A stretch of DNA of 64,000 nt, taken from contig QZIT01000005.1 of the NCBI GenBank assembly GCA_003599145.1, forward strand, positions 253,961-317,960. Direction: 5' to 3'. This DNA is from Candidatus Woesearchaeota archaeon. Lineage in GTDB: Archaea; Nanobdellota; Nanobdellia; Woesearchaeales; UBA9642. This document shows, piece by piece, positions 8,500 through 16,533 of this stretch (its first letter is position 1; each line of letters starts with the position of its first letter). The notes beneath the pieces are model-generated. The model saw only the letters and a program-made list of their open reading frames with translations. It ran no database searches and was not told the DNA's origin. The translations under genes and the position numbers were made by a program.

Positions 8500-8720
8500 T
8501 TCCTCTCAAAATAGTTGTATTTAAAGACAGCTCGGAGAACGTCTTATAGCAAACTAAAGTTCCCCGAAGGTTGTGTTTATTTGCTTTTGTTTCGCTCTGA
8601 ATATTTTATAACAACACTCCACAGCACGTATTCTTCTCAATGCACCGACAGCATATGCATCTAGGGTTTTTGCTGTCATTGAATCCTTCTTTCACCGATG
8701 CTTTTCTGCAGAGCCTTACG

Positions 8721-10118
8721 CTACTTTTTTTTCTTGGCAAAAAAATACCCAACGGCAAACAGTGCCAAAACTCCAATAACCAATACCCAGAAGAATCGTG
8801 TCCAACTCTTAGATTTATTTTCTCCTGATTCGAGATTTTCCCAAGACTTCTTCTCTTCCTCTAGGTCGAACCAGTCTATCTTGGAAAGGCCACTGCTATT
8901 GGCCACCAACATTTCGCCTGTCCTGACCATCTGTTTTTCTCCGGTAGCAAGACTCGTAAATTCTACCTCTCCTTGCACAACCTTTAAGACTGACTGATTT
9001 TCAGTCTCTTCTAGAACCAAAGTTGTAGCTTTGATGCCTGCAACAGCTTGGTTCATTGTCACGGACAGGGTGCCGTCCTTGATCATCTTTTCAACATTTA
9101 ATAAAATCTTTCCAGTCAACAACTGTAGCTTGCTATCCTTCTCCGGAGGTGTATCCAAAATAACCTTGCTGAAAGACTGCATACAGAATGTTGTCATATC
9201 TGCAAAGCTGATAATTGCGCTGCTGTCGCTCTCCGTAGTTATAATGCTCCCCACTTCAAGGACCATGTTCAGTTCAGCAGGCTGTGCATCCTTCGGATCT
9301 AAACCCGGGGCAACGGCAACTTCACCTGAAAAATCAGCAAACCTAGCACCTGAGTCCCTCGCATACGCTGCAGGAATTATTGTGATAAGATTCAAGAGAT
9401 CATCACTCTTCAGCTTTATTCCTGAGGAATCTGCTGATCCTGACTTAAAAAACGCAGAGCATGACACTGGACTTGACTTTTTTTCCTTTTTTGCATTATC
9501 CGAGCTCAAGTTATTACTCTTATACTCGTAGAGAAAGGTCTTATCTCCAGCAGGAAGTGTGCTGAAGCCCGATGCAAATTTCACATGTAACTCCTCACCA
9601 TCACTGCCTGAAGGCACTTTCCAAGTGATTGCCCTGGTATCAGTTAAATCCTTACCCTTTTTTAGCCAGCCTCTGATTTCCACGCGTTCCATGATCTCCC
9701 ATGAACCAGCCCAATCCCCCAATAGTTCAGACTTGCCCATATACAAGGTAACTCCAATTATGGGTTCACCGCCTGGACAATCCGTAGATTGCGACGCTGA
9801 AAGTGAAAGGGTAGAAATCATGCTTTCACCCGGCTTCAATTCTGTTGGAGGCACATTCCAGGCTGCCTTGGAATTGTACTGTGCATCGCATTCGCCTTCC
9901 TTAGCAAAATAAGTGATATAAACCGTACTATCGGTGACAACCACATTTGGAGAAAAGCAAGAGTTGCGTTCCTCGCACATAACGGTTCTGCTAGGTGTTT
10001 CCTTTAATACCCAAGCACCAAGGGATGCCTCTTCTGCAGAAACGGTTACTGTGAGTGAGAATACTAAGAACGCATACAAAATCACCAGGATAGTTATCAA
10101 TTTGGAATCCTTCGACAT
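8721..10118 (-). CDS. FecR-domain exported membrane protein
   Basis: 465 residues: N-terminal signal or anchor segment (residues 7-28), an extracytoplasmic region of about 240 residues with cysteines, then a FecR-type domain near residues 260-400. That domain shows the pattern of entries such as FADMTTFCMQSFSKVILDT, KLQLLTGKILLNVEKM, IKATTLVLEE and VVQGEVEFTSL. A C-terminal helix (WVLVIGVLALFAVGYFF) ends in KKKK. FecR domains sense or bind surface signals in bacteria; here it is a stand-alone surface protein with no sigma factor. By eye it is richer in G+C than its neighbours and is flanked by a direct repeat, which suggests transfer. A TATA-like box lies near 10137-10150. Confidence 0.75.
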   Translation of the reverse strand: MSKDSKLITILVILYAFLVFSLTVTVSAEEASLGAWVLKETPSRTVMCEERNSCFSPNVVVTDSTVYITYFAKEGECDAQYNSKAAWNVPPTELKPGESMISTLSLSASQSTDCPGGEPIIGVTLYMGKSELLGDWAGSWEIMERVEIRGWLKKGKDLTDTRAITWKVPSGSDGEELHVKFASGFSTLPAGDKTFLYEYKSNNLSSDNAKKEKKSSPVSCSAFFKSGSADSSGIKLKSDDLLNLITIIPAAYARDSGARFADFSGEVAVAPGLDPKDAQPAELNMVLEVGSIITTESDSSAIISFADMTTFCMQSFSKVILDTPPEKDSKLQLLTGKILLNVEKMIKDGTLSVTMNQAVAGIKATTLVLEETENQSVLKVVQGEVEFTSLATGEKQMVRTGEMLVANSSGLSKIDWFDLEEEKKSWENLESGENKSKSWTRFFWVLVIGVLALFAVGYFFAKKKK

Positions 10119-10173
10119 GGAAGAAGGGTGTGTTCTTTTATTAATAAACCTTGTTAATTTTATTGAGTTCTTA

Positions 10174-10190
10174 ATAGTGTGTAAGAAAAG
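10174..10190 (+). repeat. Direct repeat, right copy
   Basis: Second exact copy of ATAGTGTGTAAGAAAAG, between the FecR gene promoter and the 3' end of the DUF1697 gene. See the left copy at 8479. Confidence 0.75.
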
Positions 10191-10195
10191 GTAAA

Positions 10196-10714
10196 CTATT
10201 CCGCAATATGCATCAGCGCAGTAACCGTATTCCAGTTTCTCGTCGTTGCCGTAACGTTTAATGTTTTTTCAAAGAACGTGTTTGATAATTTCGTTCTGCC
10301 ATAGCCGTTGGGATAAAACAGGTAAATTTCTTTTCCAGAAATAAAAAACTCTTCTGAAGGATGCCTCATGCTGTTGATTTTATCGAGAGGAATTTTTTTG
10401 GGAACATCAGATAAAAAAACGACATAGATTCTTCCCGAATCTTTTTTTGCAAAAGGATTTTTGGCAATTATTTTTTTTAATTCTTCTGGCGTTCTTATCA
10501 AAACAGCAACATCAAAGCCAAAGTGCTTTTGTATTGCCTTTTCTATTGTTTCTTCTTTTATCGCGGGAGATTGAAAAACAACATTGCCGCTTTGAATGTA
10601 GGTTTTTACTTTTTTTAAGTTCAGTGATGCATACAGTTTCTTTAAAGCATCCATCGGTATTTTTTTCTGACCGCCAACATTAATAGCTCTCAAGAGGGAA
10701 ATGTACGTTGCCAT
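10196..10714 (-). CDS. DUF1697 family protein
   Basis: 172 residues. It has the DUF1697 opening YISLLRAINVGGQKKIPMDALK and YIQSGNVVF, with a later KIYLFYPNGYGRTKLSN region. The family is common in bacteria and rare in archaea; its biochemical role is unknown. Length matches the family (about 175-185), so the gene appears intact. Its 3' end abuts the direct repeat at 10174, so before any insertion it would have converged closely on the methyltransferase gene. Confidence 0.85.
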   Translation of the reverse strand: MATYISLLRAINVGGQKKIPMDALKKLYASLNLKKVKTYIQSGNVVFQSPAIKEETIEKAIQKHFGFDVAVLIRTPEELKKIIAKNPFAKKDSGRIYVVFLSDVPKKIPLDKINSMRHPSEEFFISGKEIYLFYPNGYGRTKLSNTFFEKTLNVTATTRNWNTVTALMHIAE

Positions 10715-10790
10715 GATTTGCTTATTTCACGAGAAGTTTTAAAGGTTTCTGTTTTTGAAAAATGTAGCCCCTCCCACATATGAATAGATA

Positions 10791-10838
10791 AACAGAACTC
10801 TGAGAACGTCATACACCCTATCGGAGTTCTACCAGAGC
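10791..10838. repeat. Inverted repeat between DUF1697 and the thioredoxin-CcdA gene
   Basis: Bases GAACTCTGA and TCGGAGTTC can form a 9-bp stem with a loop of about 17 nt. Its left part (10792-10814) resembles bases 8527-8548 over about 22 nt (shared core GAGAACGTC). It could be a terminator or a degenerate repeat; no T-run follows. Confidence 0.35.
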
Positions 10839-10856
10839 TGCAGTGTTTTGTAATGA

Positions 10857-11969
10857 TCATAGTAGACCAAAAACAACCAAAACTCCCAGAACTAGCATTA
10901 TTACTCCTGCTATTAAATGCAATACCCTGATGTTTTTATCCTTCCACTCTGTTGTTTTTTCAACGTTGGCAAATCCGAAATAAATCGCCAAAGTGATTAT
11001 TACAAGCGGGAGTACGAAGACTAGGTTGTACAATAACAATATAGGTATTGATGCAATCATTGTTGTCCTTTCCGCAAGTAATCCAAGAATAAAGATATAT
11101 GGCCCGCCTGTACATGGCAACTCAAAAAGACAAACTACAAAACCCATCATGAACGCCCCGAACGGCGAGGTAACCGCCCCAAGCATCTTCTTGAGTGTCG
11201 GCCTCCATGCGCGGGGGATTTCCATAACAAATCCGCCGCCGCCATACCATATAAAATCCTTAATATTAGCAAGACCAATGATTATGGCGATAATGCCTAT
11301 TAGCTTATAGAACCAGTATGATAATCCAGAAATTTGCAATGCCGAAAATAATCCTAGCCCAAAGAGGAAATATATCAGGTATATCGATATCGTGAATGCT
11401 AATCCTGCTTTCAATGCTTTCTTTTTATCTCCTGACGCTAGTAGTGCTCCAAGAAGAATTAACAAGACGGCTATCGCGCAGGGATTTATCGAATCAACAA
11501 GAGCAGCCCCAATAACGGTGAGAATGGATAATGCCCCGAGTTTTTCCATTGAAGATTTTGGCCCTGCTGTTTCTGTTGAAGATATTTGTTCAAGTGAAGG
11601 GCAGGTTTTTGCATCTTCAGATTTAGCTAAAGAGTCAACTTGCGCTATGATTGGCTGATCCCCAATGAGATATTTGTTGAAGATAAAAACTGCAGGAATC
11701 CCTCTTTCATTTTGGGGGATATCATAAGCATCAAAATACTGGTTTAGTAAGACCAAATTTGAACGGTTGTTGTAAACTTCAAAGTATCGCACATTGACAG
11801 GGTAATCTGACTGCGATTCTAAATTTCTTATTACGGGTTCCACTTTTGCGCAGTGTGGACAACCGTCTCCATAGAAGAAATAAACACATTTTGAATCCTG
11901 ACCAAAGACAAAAGGAAGAGTAAATAAAAATAATACTGCAATGAACGTAAAAAATATTGGAAGTTTCAT
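10857..11969 (-). CDS. Thioredoxin-like/CcdA (DsbD-type) membrane thiol transporter
   Basis: 370 residues. Signal segment at residues 1-23, then a thioredoxin-like domain with a CPHC active site ([16 protein letters not shown], residues 30-45), an acidic linker, and a six-helix CcdA/DsbD membrane domain from about residue 145. That domain has conserved membrane cysteines ([12 protein letters not shown] and [12 protein letters not shown]). Inferred role: passing reducing equivalents across the membrane to extracytoplasmic disulfides. The start overlaps the DUF134 stop as ATGA, so it is coexpressed with that regulator. Confidence 0.88.
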   Translation of the reverse strand: MKLPIFFTFIAVLFLFTLPFVFGQDSKCVYFFYGDGCPHCAKVEPVIRNLESQSDYPVNVRYFEVYNNRSNLVLLNQYFDAYDIPQNERGIPAVFIFNKYLIGDQPIIAQVDSLAKSEDAKTCPSLEQISSTETAGPKSSMEKLGALSILTVIGAALVDSINPCAIAVLLILLGALLASGDKKKALKAGLAFTISIYLIYFLFGLGLFSALQISGLSYWFYKLIGIIAIIIGLANIKDFIWYGGGGFVMEIPRAWRPTLKKMLGAVTSPFGAFMMGFVVCLFELPCTGGPYIFILGLLAERTTMIASIPILLLYNLVFVLPLVIITLAIYFGFANVEKTTEWKDKNIRVLHLIAGVIMLVLGVLVVFGLL

Positions 11970-12262
11970 TTTTTCTGGTAGACTGCTCCTCCCTCTATCT
12001 TTATGGCTTTCCCATTTACGATTGCGTCAGCTATCTTTTTTCTCGCAGACAAGACTAGTCTATGAAACGTTGGCTGGGAAATATTCATTTTCCTAGCGCA
12101 TGCCTCTTGCTCCAAGCCTTCAAGATCCTTAAGTCTCACTGCCTCAAATTCATCAACAGGCAATATCACTTCTTCCAACTCCCTCAAAGGCACCCCTCTC
12201 GGCTTGAAGTAAGTTATGTGGGGACTGAACGCTATCCTCCTGAACAATCTCGGACGAACCAT
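11966..12262 (-). CDS. DUF134 family helix-turn-helix regulator
   Basis: 98 residues with the DUF134 pattern: [52 protein letters not shown]. The last part plus [19 protein letters not shown] forms a sigma-70-region-4-like helix-turn-helix. The gene is preceded, between a TTTAAAT box and the ATG, by a 16-bp near-palindrome (12264-12279). The same palindrome precedes the DUF5320 gene, so it is probably the operator of this protein (inference). It is cotranscribed with the thioredoxin-CcdA gene. Confidence 0.9.
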   Translation of the reverse strand: MVRPRLFRRIAFSPHITYFKPRGVPLRELEEVILPVDEFEAVRLKDLEGLEQEACARKMNISQPTFHRLVLSARKKIADAIVNGKAIKIEGGAVYQKK

Positions 12263-12263
12263 A

Positions 12264-12279
12264 ATGAATATGTATTCAT
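12264..12279. promoter_or_regulatory. Palindromic operator ahead of the DUF134 gene
   Basis: ATGAATATGTATTCAT ends 1 nt before the DUF134 ATG and follows an AAATTTAAATAG TATA-like box, so it covers the expected transcription start. It differs from the DUF5320 site by one central base. This position suits repression and autoregulation. Confidence 0.65.
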
Positions 12280-12319
12280 ATCTCTATTTAAATTTTACTA
12301 AAAGAAGAATCAAGATAAA

Positions 12320-12562
12320 CTAATTAAACTCTTTCAATCTCCTCTCTATCTCCTGCTTTTCCAGGTCAATATCCTTAAGCTCTGCTTCAAGGATTTTCTT
12401 TTGGTCTGCTTCAGATAGAGCAGCTGGCTCTACACATCTAAAACCTCTCCGTCTACCAAAGCCTCTCCCGAATCCTCTCCGCATTCCTCCGTTGCAAGGG
12501 CCTAAGCCCCTTCCCGTCAATGACCCTAGTCCTCTTGGTCCTGTTCCATCCATATTTGGCAT
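12320..12562 (-). CDS. DUF5320 family small protein
   Basis: 80 residues from the ATG at 12562, which follows a clear GGGAGGG at 6 nt; the longer frame is not needed. Gly/Arg/Pro-rich head (MPNMDGTGPRGLGSLTGRGLG, then RRGFGRGFGRRRGF) and a C-terminal coiled-coil helix rich in Glu and Lys. This is the layout of DUF5320 proteins, which often neighbour DUF134 and NifX/NifB-like genes. Function unknown. Confidence 0.85.
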   Translation of the reverse strand: MPNMDGTGPRGLGSLTGRGLGPCNGGMRRGFGRGFGRRRGFRCVEPAALSEADQKKILEAELKDIDLEKQEIERRLKEFN

Positions 12563-12583
12563 ATGTATCCCTCCCACCAGTTA

Positions 12584-12603
12584 TTATGAATATATATTCA
12601 TAA
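12584..12603. promoter_or_regulatory. Palindromic operator ahead of the DUF5320 gene
   Basis: Perfect 20-bp palindrome TTATGAATATATATTCATAA, with a TTTATATAC box just upstream (12611-12619) and the DUF5320 start downstream. Same core as 12264-12279. Confidence 0.68.
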
Positions 12604-12873
12604 CTAGTATATAAAGTTTATGAAAAAAAGGGCAGAAAAGCCAGTCTCGGAAAAGGCAATACAAAAAAAATAGAAATCTGGCTCATGCAAGCCTTGCGAG
12701 ATTCCCATGCACATCAGATAAACAGGGATAGCCCCGCCCGAGGGTATCCACACTATCGACTGATTTTGGAGCTGGAACTGATTTCTTTTTCATATTTCAG
12801 GCCTCCGATATGATTGTAAATGCACAGGTTCTTTTCAGGAATATTCCTCTTTATAAATTTAGTAATTATATCA
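12604..12873. other. Non-coding stretch between DUF5320 and TrmB-like genes
   Basis: Apart from the DUF5320 promoter at its left end I see no supported gene. A 61-codon minus-strand frame at 12753-12938 overlaps the TrmB gene and has no recognisable content. The middle part (12660-12760) is richer in G+C than its flanks and could be a gene remnant. Confidence 0.4.
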
Positions 12874-13593
12874 CTAATCTTTTGAATTTGACCATAAATA
12901 ATCAAATAGTTCTTTTTGCGACTTATAATATTCTTCATCTTCTATGACTACAACTTCAGGTTTAAGTGCATTCATTTTCAAGAAAAGAACTTTTCCTTCC
13001 TGAATAAAATAAACCACATTTTGATTTTTCATCATAATATGATGTCTTATTTCTGTCGTTTTTGAAAACGAATCATTATTTGCAAAAAATTTCTTTCCAG
13101 GTTCTATAATTGCAAATAATTTAACTTTTTTATCGATTCTTTTTTGAGCAAAATTTTCAGGATAAAAAGATAATATCTTTTCAGAAAGTTTATTATTTCC
13201 CCAACCATAAATATCTTTTTTATTTAATAATAACATATTCATTGCAGTTCTAATACCTTCAACACCATTAAATTTAGTAATTACCGATTCCGCCACAAAC
13301 TCTTTTCTAATTTTAATAAGTTCATCGACTGTTTGGGTTAAAATATCTTTTTTTAAGTTTATTTGTTCTAATAAAACATTTGGCTCTACAGCAAAATAAA
13401 GTTGTTTTTTATCTTCATTTTTCACAGAAACTAAATTTTTTTGAATAAGACTTTTAATAACATCGTATGTCGTTGTTCTTTTTATTTTGGTTTTTGTTGC
13501 AACATCCCAAACACTTCGTGAACCTTCTTTATTTAATTCGAGAAATACTTTTATCTCGTTGTCGCTCAAGCCAATTTCTTTAAGTCCTTGCAT
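12874..13593 (-). CDS. TrmB family transcriptional regulator
   Basis: 239 residues from the ATG at 13593 (a TTG two codons earlier is less likely). N-terminal winged helix typical of TrmB: LKEIGLSDNEIKVFLELNKEG, then RTTTYDVIKSLIQKNLVSVKNEDKK and YFAVEPNVLL, a short coiled coil, and an effector domain with LLLNKKDIYGWGNN. A TATATATTTG box lies about 25 nt upstream. Very AT-rich compared with its neighbours. It diverges with an 85-bp gap from the polyprenyl synthase gene, so it probably controls that gene. Confidence 0.85.
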   Translation of the reverse strand: MQGLKEIGLSDNEIKVFLELNKEGSRSVWDVATKTKIKRTTTYDVIKSLIQKNLVSVKNEDKKQLYFAVEPNVLLEQINLKKDILTQTVDELIKIRKEFVAESVITKFNGVEGIRTAMNMLLLNKKDIYGWGNNKLSEKILSFYPENFAQKRIDKKVKLFAIIEPGKKFFANNDSFSKTTEIRHHIMMKNQNVVYFIQEGKVLFLKMNALKPEVVVIEDEEYYKSQKELFDYLWSNSKD

Positions 13594-13678
13594 ATTCAAT
13601 AGAAAAACAACACAAATATATAAATTTGACGGATTTCGTCAACATAAATTAATATCTTACCTTCACATAGTAGTTATT

Positions 13679-14452
13679 ATGCAACCAACAATCAAATCTT
13701 TAGAGCATTATATCTCAAAAGGTTACGAATATGCAATGGGAATTCCTCTAACAAACAATATGAAAGAATTTGACAAAGGCATAATTATAATAGATGATAT
13801 ACTTGACAATTCAAACTATAGAAATGGGAACAAAACACTACATCAAGCAAAAGGATTAAACTCGGCCATACTTACAGGAATAGCTGCAATCTTAAACGCG
13901 CAAGAAACTCTTTACAAATTATGTCAAAATACAGATTTTATGCACACGATAAAAGCCCAACAAACATTACTTTCTTTCACTCAAGACATCATTCAAGGAG
14001 AATTAATGGACCAAAACATAAAAAGTGTTGAAGAATACTTTACAATGATAACTTTATTCACAGGCAACCACATAGCCAAAGGAATAGAAATGGGACATTA
14101 CATCGCAAACAAAACCCCTCCTACGGACCTATTGAAAGCGTGTCAGTGCGCAGGAAGAATAAGACAAATAGTAGATGACTTTGAAGACTATTACGAAGAA
14201 CACCACGAGCCATTTGGAGATTTTTTACAAAGAAAAAATAGACTTCCAGAATTACTTTTTAAAGGAAACAAAACATATGCTAAAGAATTAATCAATAATG
14301 AAAAATATGAAGAAGCAAGAAATTATATCTTGAAATTTGAAGTTAGACATAACTTATATGATTATTGTTTGAACGAACATAAAAAAGTAAAAGAACTTGA
14401 TTCGAGAGCAGAAGAATTCATAGTCAATTATGAAAAAATAATACAAACCTGA
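13679..14452 (+). CDS. Polyprenyl diphosphate synthase-like protein
   Basis: 257 residues from the ATG at 13679; the longer frame runs back through the TrmB gene. It carries both aspartate motifs of trans-isoprenyl diphosphate synthases, in reduced form: IIIIDDILDNSNYRNG and later IRQIVDDFEDYYEE. A classic enzyme has DDxxD-R-R; here the first motif is DDILD and the arginines are poor, so product and activity are uncertain. At 257 residues it is shorter than the usual 300-350. AT-rich, with its regulator as divergent partner; probably acquired. Confidence 0.75.
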   Translation: MQPTIKSLEHYISKGYEYAMGIPLTNNMKEFDKGIIIIDDILDNSNYRNGNKTLHQAKGLNSAILTGIAAILNAQETLYKLCQNTDFMHTIKAQQTLLSFTQDIIQGELMDQNIKSVEEYFTMITLFTGNHIAKGIEMGHYIANKTPPTDLLKACQCAGRIRQIVDDFEDYYEEHHEPFGDFLQRKNRLPELLFKGNKTYAKELINNEKYEEARNYILKFEVRHNLYDYCLNEHKKVKELDSRAEEFIVNYEKIIQT

Positions 14453-14487
14453 AAAAAATAGCCCTAAAAATGTTCGATATAGAAAAG

Positions 14488-14632
14488 TAGCCCCGGGCGG
14501 ATTTTCGTGGATTTCTTAGGGGACTTCCGAAGGAATGTCGCCTGCATTTAGCGAGATTTTGGCTAAAATCTCATTCGAACCGCCGTCTACGCATCCAAAG
14601 TGCGCAATGATTGGCCGCTACACTACGGGGCT
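14488..14632 (-). tRNA. tRNA-Gln (TTG) with a 72-nt T-loop intron
   Basis: Acceptor AGCCCCG/CGGGGCT, discriminator A, anticodon stem GCGCA/TGCGT with loop CTTTGGA (anticodon TTG, no intron there), T-stem GGCGG/CCGCC. The T-loop is interrupted at 59/60 by 14502-14573. Central helix TTCG/CGAA, both bulges AAT. Inside are an 8-bp hairpin GAGATTTT/AAAATCTC and a second stem around TTCC/GGAA. Removal gives a 73-nt tRNA with loop TTCGAAT. Confidence 0.92.
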
Positions 14633-14665
14633 ATACAGTAATGAAAATAATAATGATTTATAAAG

Positions 14666-15487
14666 TTACCCCATGACATGGCCAGAAAGTTTCGCATGTG
14701 TTCCTATTCTTTTCAGAATATTATCCCTGTACTTAAACCGCGAATTAAACTTCTCGGCCAAAGCAACATACTCTTCTTTTATTTTTTCAACAGAAGGAAC
14801 AGGAAGCCCTTTCAACTTATTAAAAATAGAAGGATCATGAACAGCAGCCCTGCCTATCATCACTCCTTGAACACCCATGTCTCTCAACAAAGCAACCTGT
14901 TCAGAAGTATGAATGTCTCCATTGGCAATGATGGTTTTTCCTAAAGCAACGCATTCCGGATAAATAGAAAAATCTGCAGGTTCTGCATAGGTTTGCGTTC
15001 CATAGCGTGCATGCACTATAAAATAATCTGCGTCAACAGCATCTATCAAATTAAGATACACTTTTTTTTCCTTTTCAAACTTGTTCATGCCCAATCGTAT
15101 TTTCAATGAGCATGGATAGCCATAATCCTTGACAATAGCAACTAATTTTTTCGTTAGTGCAATTCTTTTCATTAAAGCACATCCTAAGCCTATATTCAAA
15201 ACCTTAGGCGCAGGGCATCCCATGTTAAAGTTGATGCCCTTAAACTGTTTTGGAGGTTGATATTTTGAAAGAAATTTTTTCAAGGACATTTCTTTGTTTG
15301 CAGCTAGCTGAATAACGGTAGGAGTATCATCTAACATTTCAATTTTGCTCAATGTTCCCATATTTCCCTTAGCTAAACCTATGACATGGGTCATCTCTGT
15401 AAACGTAAGATCTGCACCGTATGTATGACAGATGCTTCTAAAAGCAGAATCGCTGTTGTCTTCCAGGGGAGCTGCCATGAACTGCAT
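14666..15487 (-). CDS. dus: tRNA-dihydrouridine synthase
   Basis: FMN-dependent reduction of uridines in tRNA. 273 residues. Dus signatures: MAAPLEDNSDSAFR near the start, FTEMTHVIGL, NFNMGCPAPKV with the catalytic Cys, SLKIRLGMN, DYFIVHARYGTQTYAEPADF, IIANGDIHT and GVMIGRAAVHDPSIF. It is shorter than most Dus proteins (300-330), missing much of the C-terminal helical domain. The gene lies 33 nt downstream of the tRNA-Gln 5' end on the same strand. Confidence 0.9.
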   Translation of the reverse strand: MQFMAAPLEDNSDSAFRSICHTYGADLTFTEMTHVIGLAKGNMGTLSKIEMLDDTPTVIQLAANKEMSLKKFLSKYQPPKQFKGINFNMGCPAPKVLNIGLGCALMKRIALTKKLVAIVKDYGYPCSLKIRLGMNKFEKEKKVYLNLIDAVDADYFIVHARYGTQTYAEPADFSIYPECVALGKTIIANGDIHTSEQVALLRDMGVQGVMIGRAAVHDPSIFNKLKGLPVPSVEKIKEEYVALAEKFNSRFKYRDNILKRIGTHAKLSGHVMG

Positions 15488-15522
15488 AGGACAAAGAAAA
15501 TTCTAGTTATATATTAAGGTTA

Positions 15523-16500
15523 TTAAATCCACTCTTTTTTATGGAAAAGTCTGTAACCCACATAAGCAGCAATAATCATCAGACCAAGGGCAAGAACATA
15601 GCCGTATTTCCAATAAATTTCAGGCATAAAGCGAAAGTTCATGCCGTACATGCTGGCAATCAGCGTAGGAATCATCAAGATTATCGTTAATGCAGTCATT
15701 TTTTTCATGACCACGTTTAACTCTACTGAAGTTTGTGAAAGCTCGTTGGAAATATTCGTTGATTGCAAAAACAACAGCTCAACAACCCGCTCTTTATGGC
15801 TTGTTACAATATCAATCTGATGCATAACGGTGTCATAAACATCATCCAGCAGTTTTAGAGTCTCTCTATCCATAGGTATGCCGACTAAGCCTGTTTTAAA
15901 CGCATAGATGATTTTTGAGCTCTCCCAGAATCTTCTTTGCATAAGGTTAAACTGGTCTCTTAACCCCATGACTTCCCCCATATTTTGTTCAGCGTCTTTG
16001 GGTTTGGTCAGGATGCGCTTTTCCAATGCAGACATTTGCCTGTCCATAAACTCTAAAACATCATAATTTGCCCTGATGTCGTCCCTTAAAAATTCATAGA
16101 GAACAGTGGAAATCTTCCTGTTTTTTGGGTTTTTTAAGGAGCTGATAATAGTCTGATAGAGTTTGGTGTGGGTTTCAGAAAGATTGTTCACAGCTATAAG
16201 AAGACAGTTTTTCTGCAAAATGAACAAAATAGGATTTTGCACAATGTCTTTCTCAAGGTAAAAATCAAGAATGACAAAAATAAAGGGATTTAAGCTATAG
16301 CGAACAGAGCGCTTTTCATTGTGAAATCGTTCAAAGTGCTCAGGGTGGATATCAAAGTCGCTTGAAACTTTTTCTATTTCCAGCACTGTAGGCTGTTCAA
16401 TAAAAAGAATGATGAATTCTGATTTTTTAGGAACAGGATACTTTAAGCCCTGACCCTCTTTCAGGGAAGAACTTACCAGAGTATAGCGAAGCATGTGCAT
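15523..16500 (-). CDS. corA: CorA-like magnesium transporter
   Basis: 325 residues: large cytoplasmic alpha/beta N-domain, long stalk helices (IRANYDVLEFMDRQMSALEKRI; VTSHKERVVELLFLQSTNISNEL), then two C-terminal membrane helices. The pore signature YGMNF follows the first. The ending RLFHKKEWI is a typical basic tail. Family role: Mg2+ (and Co2+/Ni2+) uptake as a pentamer. Two ATGs two codons apart are possible starts. Confidence 0.9.
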   Translation of the reverse strand: MHMLRYTLVSSSLKEGQGLKYPVPKKSEFIILFIEQPTVLEIEKVSSDFDIHPEHFERFHNEKRSVRYSLNPFIFVILDFYLEKDIVQNPILFILQKNCLLIAVNNLSETHTKLYQTIISSLKNPKNRKISTVLYEFLRDDIRANYDVLEFMDRQMSALEKRILTKPKDAEQNMGEVMGLRDQFNLMQRRFWESSKIIYAFKTGLVGIPMDRETLKLLDDVYDTVMHQIDIVTSHKERVVELLFLQSTNISNELSQTSVELNVVMKKMTALTIILMIPTLIASMYGMNFRFMPEIYWKYGYVLALGLMIIAAYVGYRLFHKKEWI

Positions 16501-16533
16501 TTTAAGCAGGTTTCCCTATATAAATATTCGTTC

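Noticed and set aside
8500-8720. Small plus-strand frames at 8640-8828 and 8698-8997
   Set aside because: They run into and antisense to the FecR gene and have no promoter or recognisable content.
9934-10194. Plus-strand frame ending IVCKKR antisense to the FecR gene
   Set aside because: Only the last codons resemble the methyltransferase end, because of the direct repeat; the rest is antisense shadow.
10791-10838. Riboswitch before the thioredoxin-CcdA gene
   Set aside because: The hairpin lies downstream of that minus-strand gene's stop, not in its leader.
12753-12938. 61-codon minus-strand frame after the TrmB gene
   Set aside because: Overlaps the TrmB 3' end out of frame and shows no family features.
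13487-13678. 64-codon extension of the polyprenyl synthase frame
   Set aside because: Antisense to the TrmB gene start and its promoter; the ATG at 13679 begins the domain.
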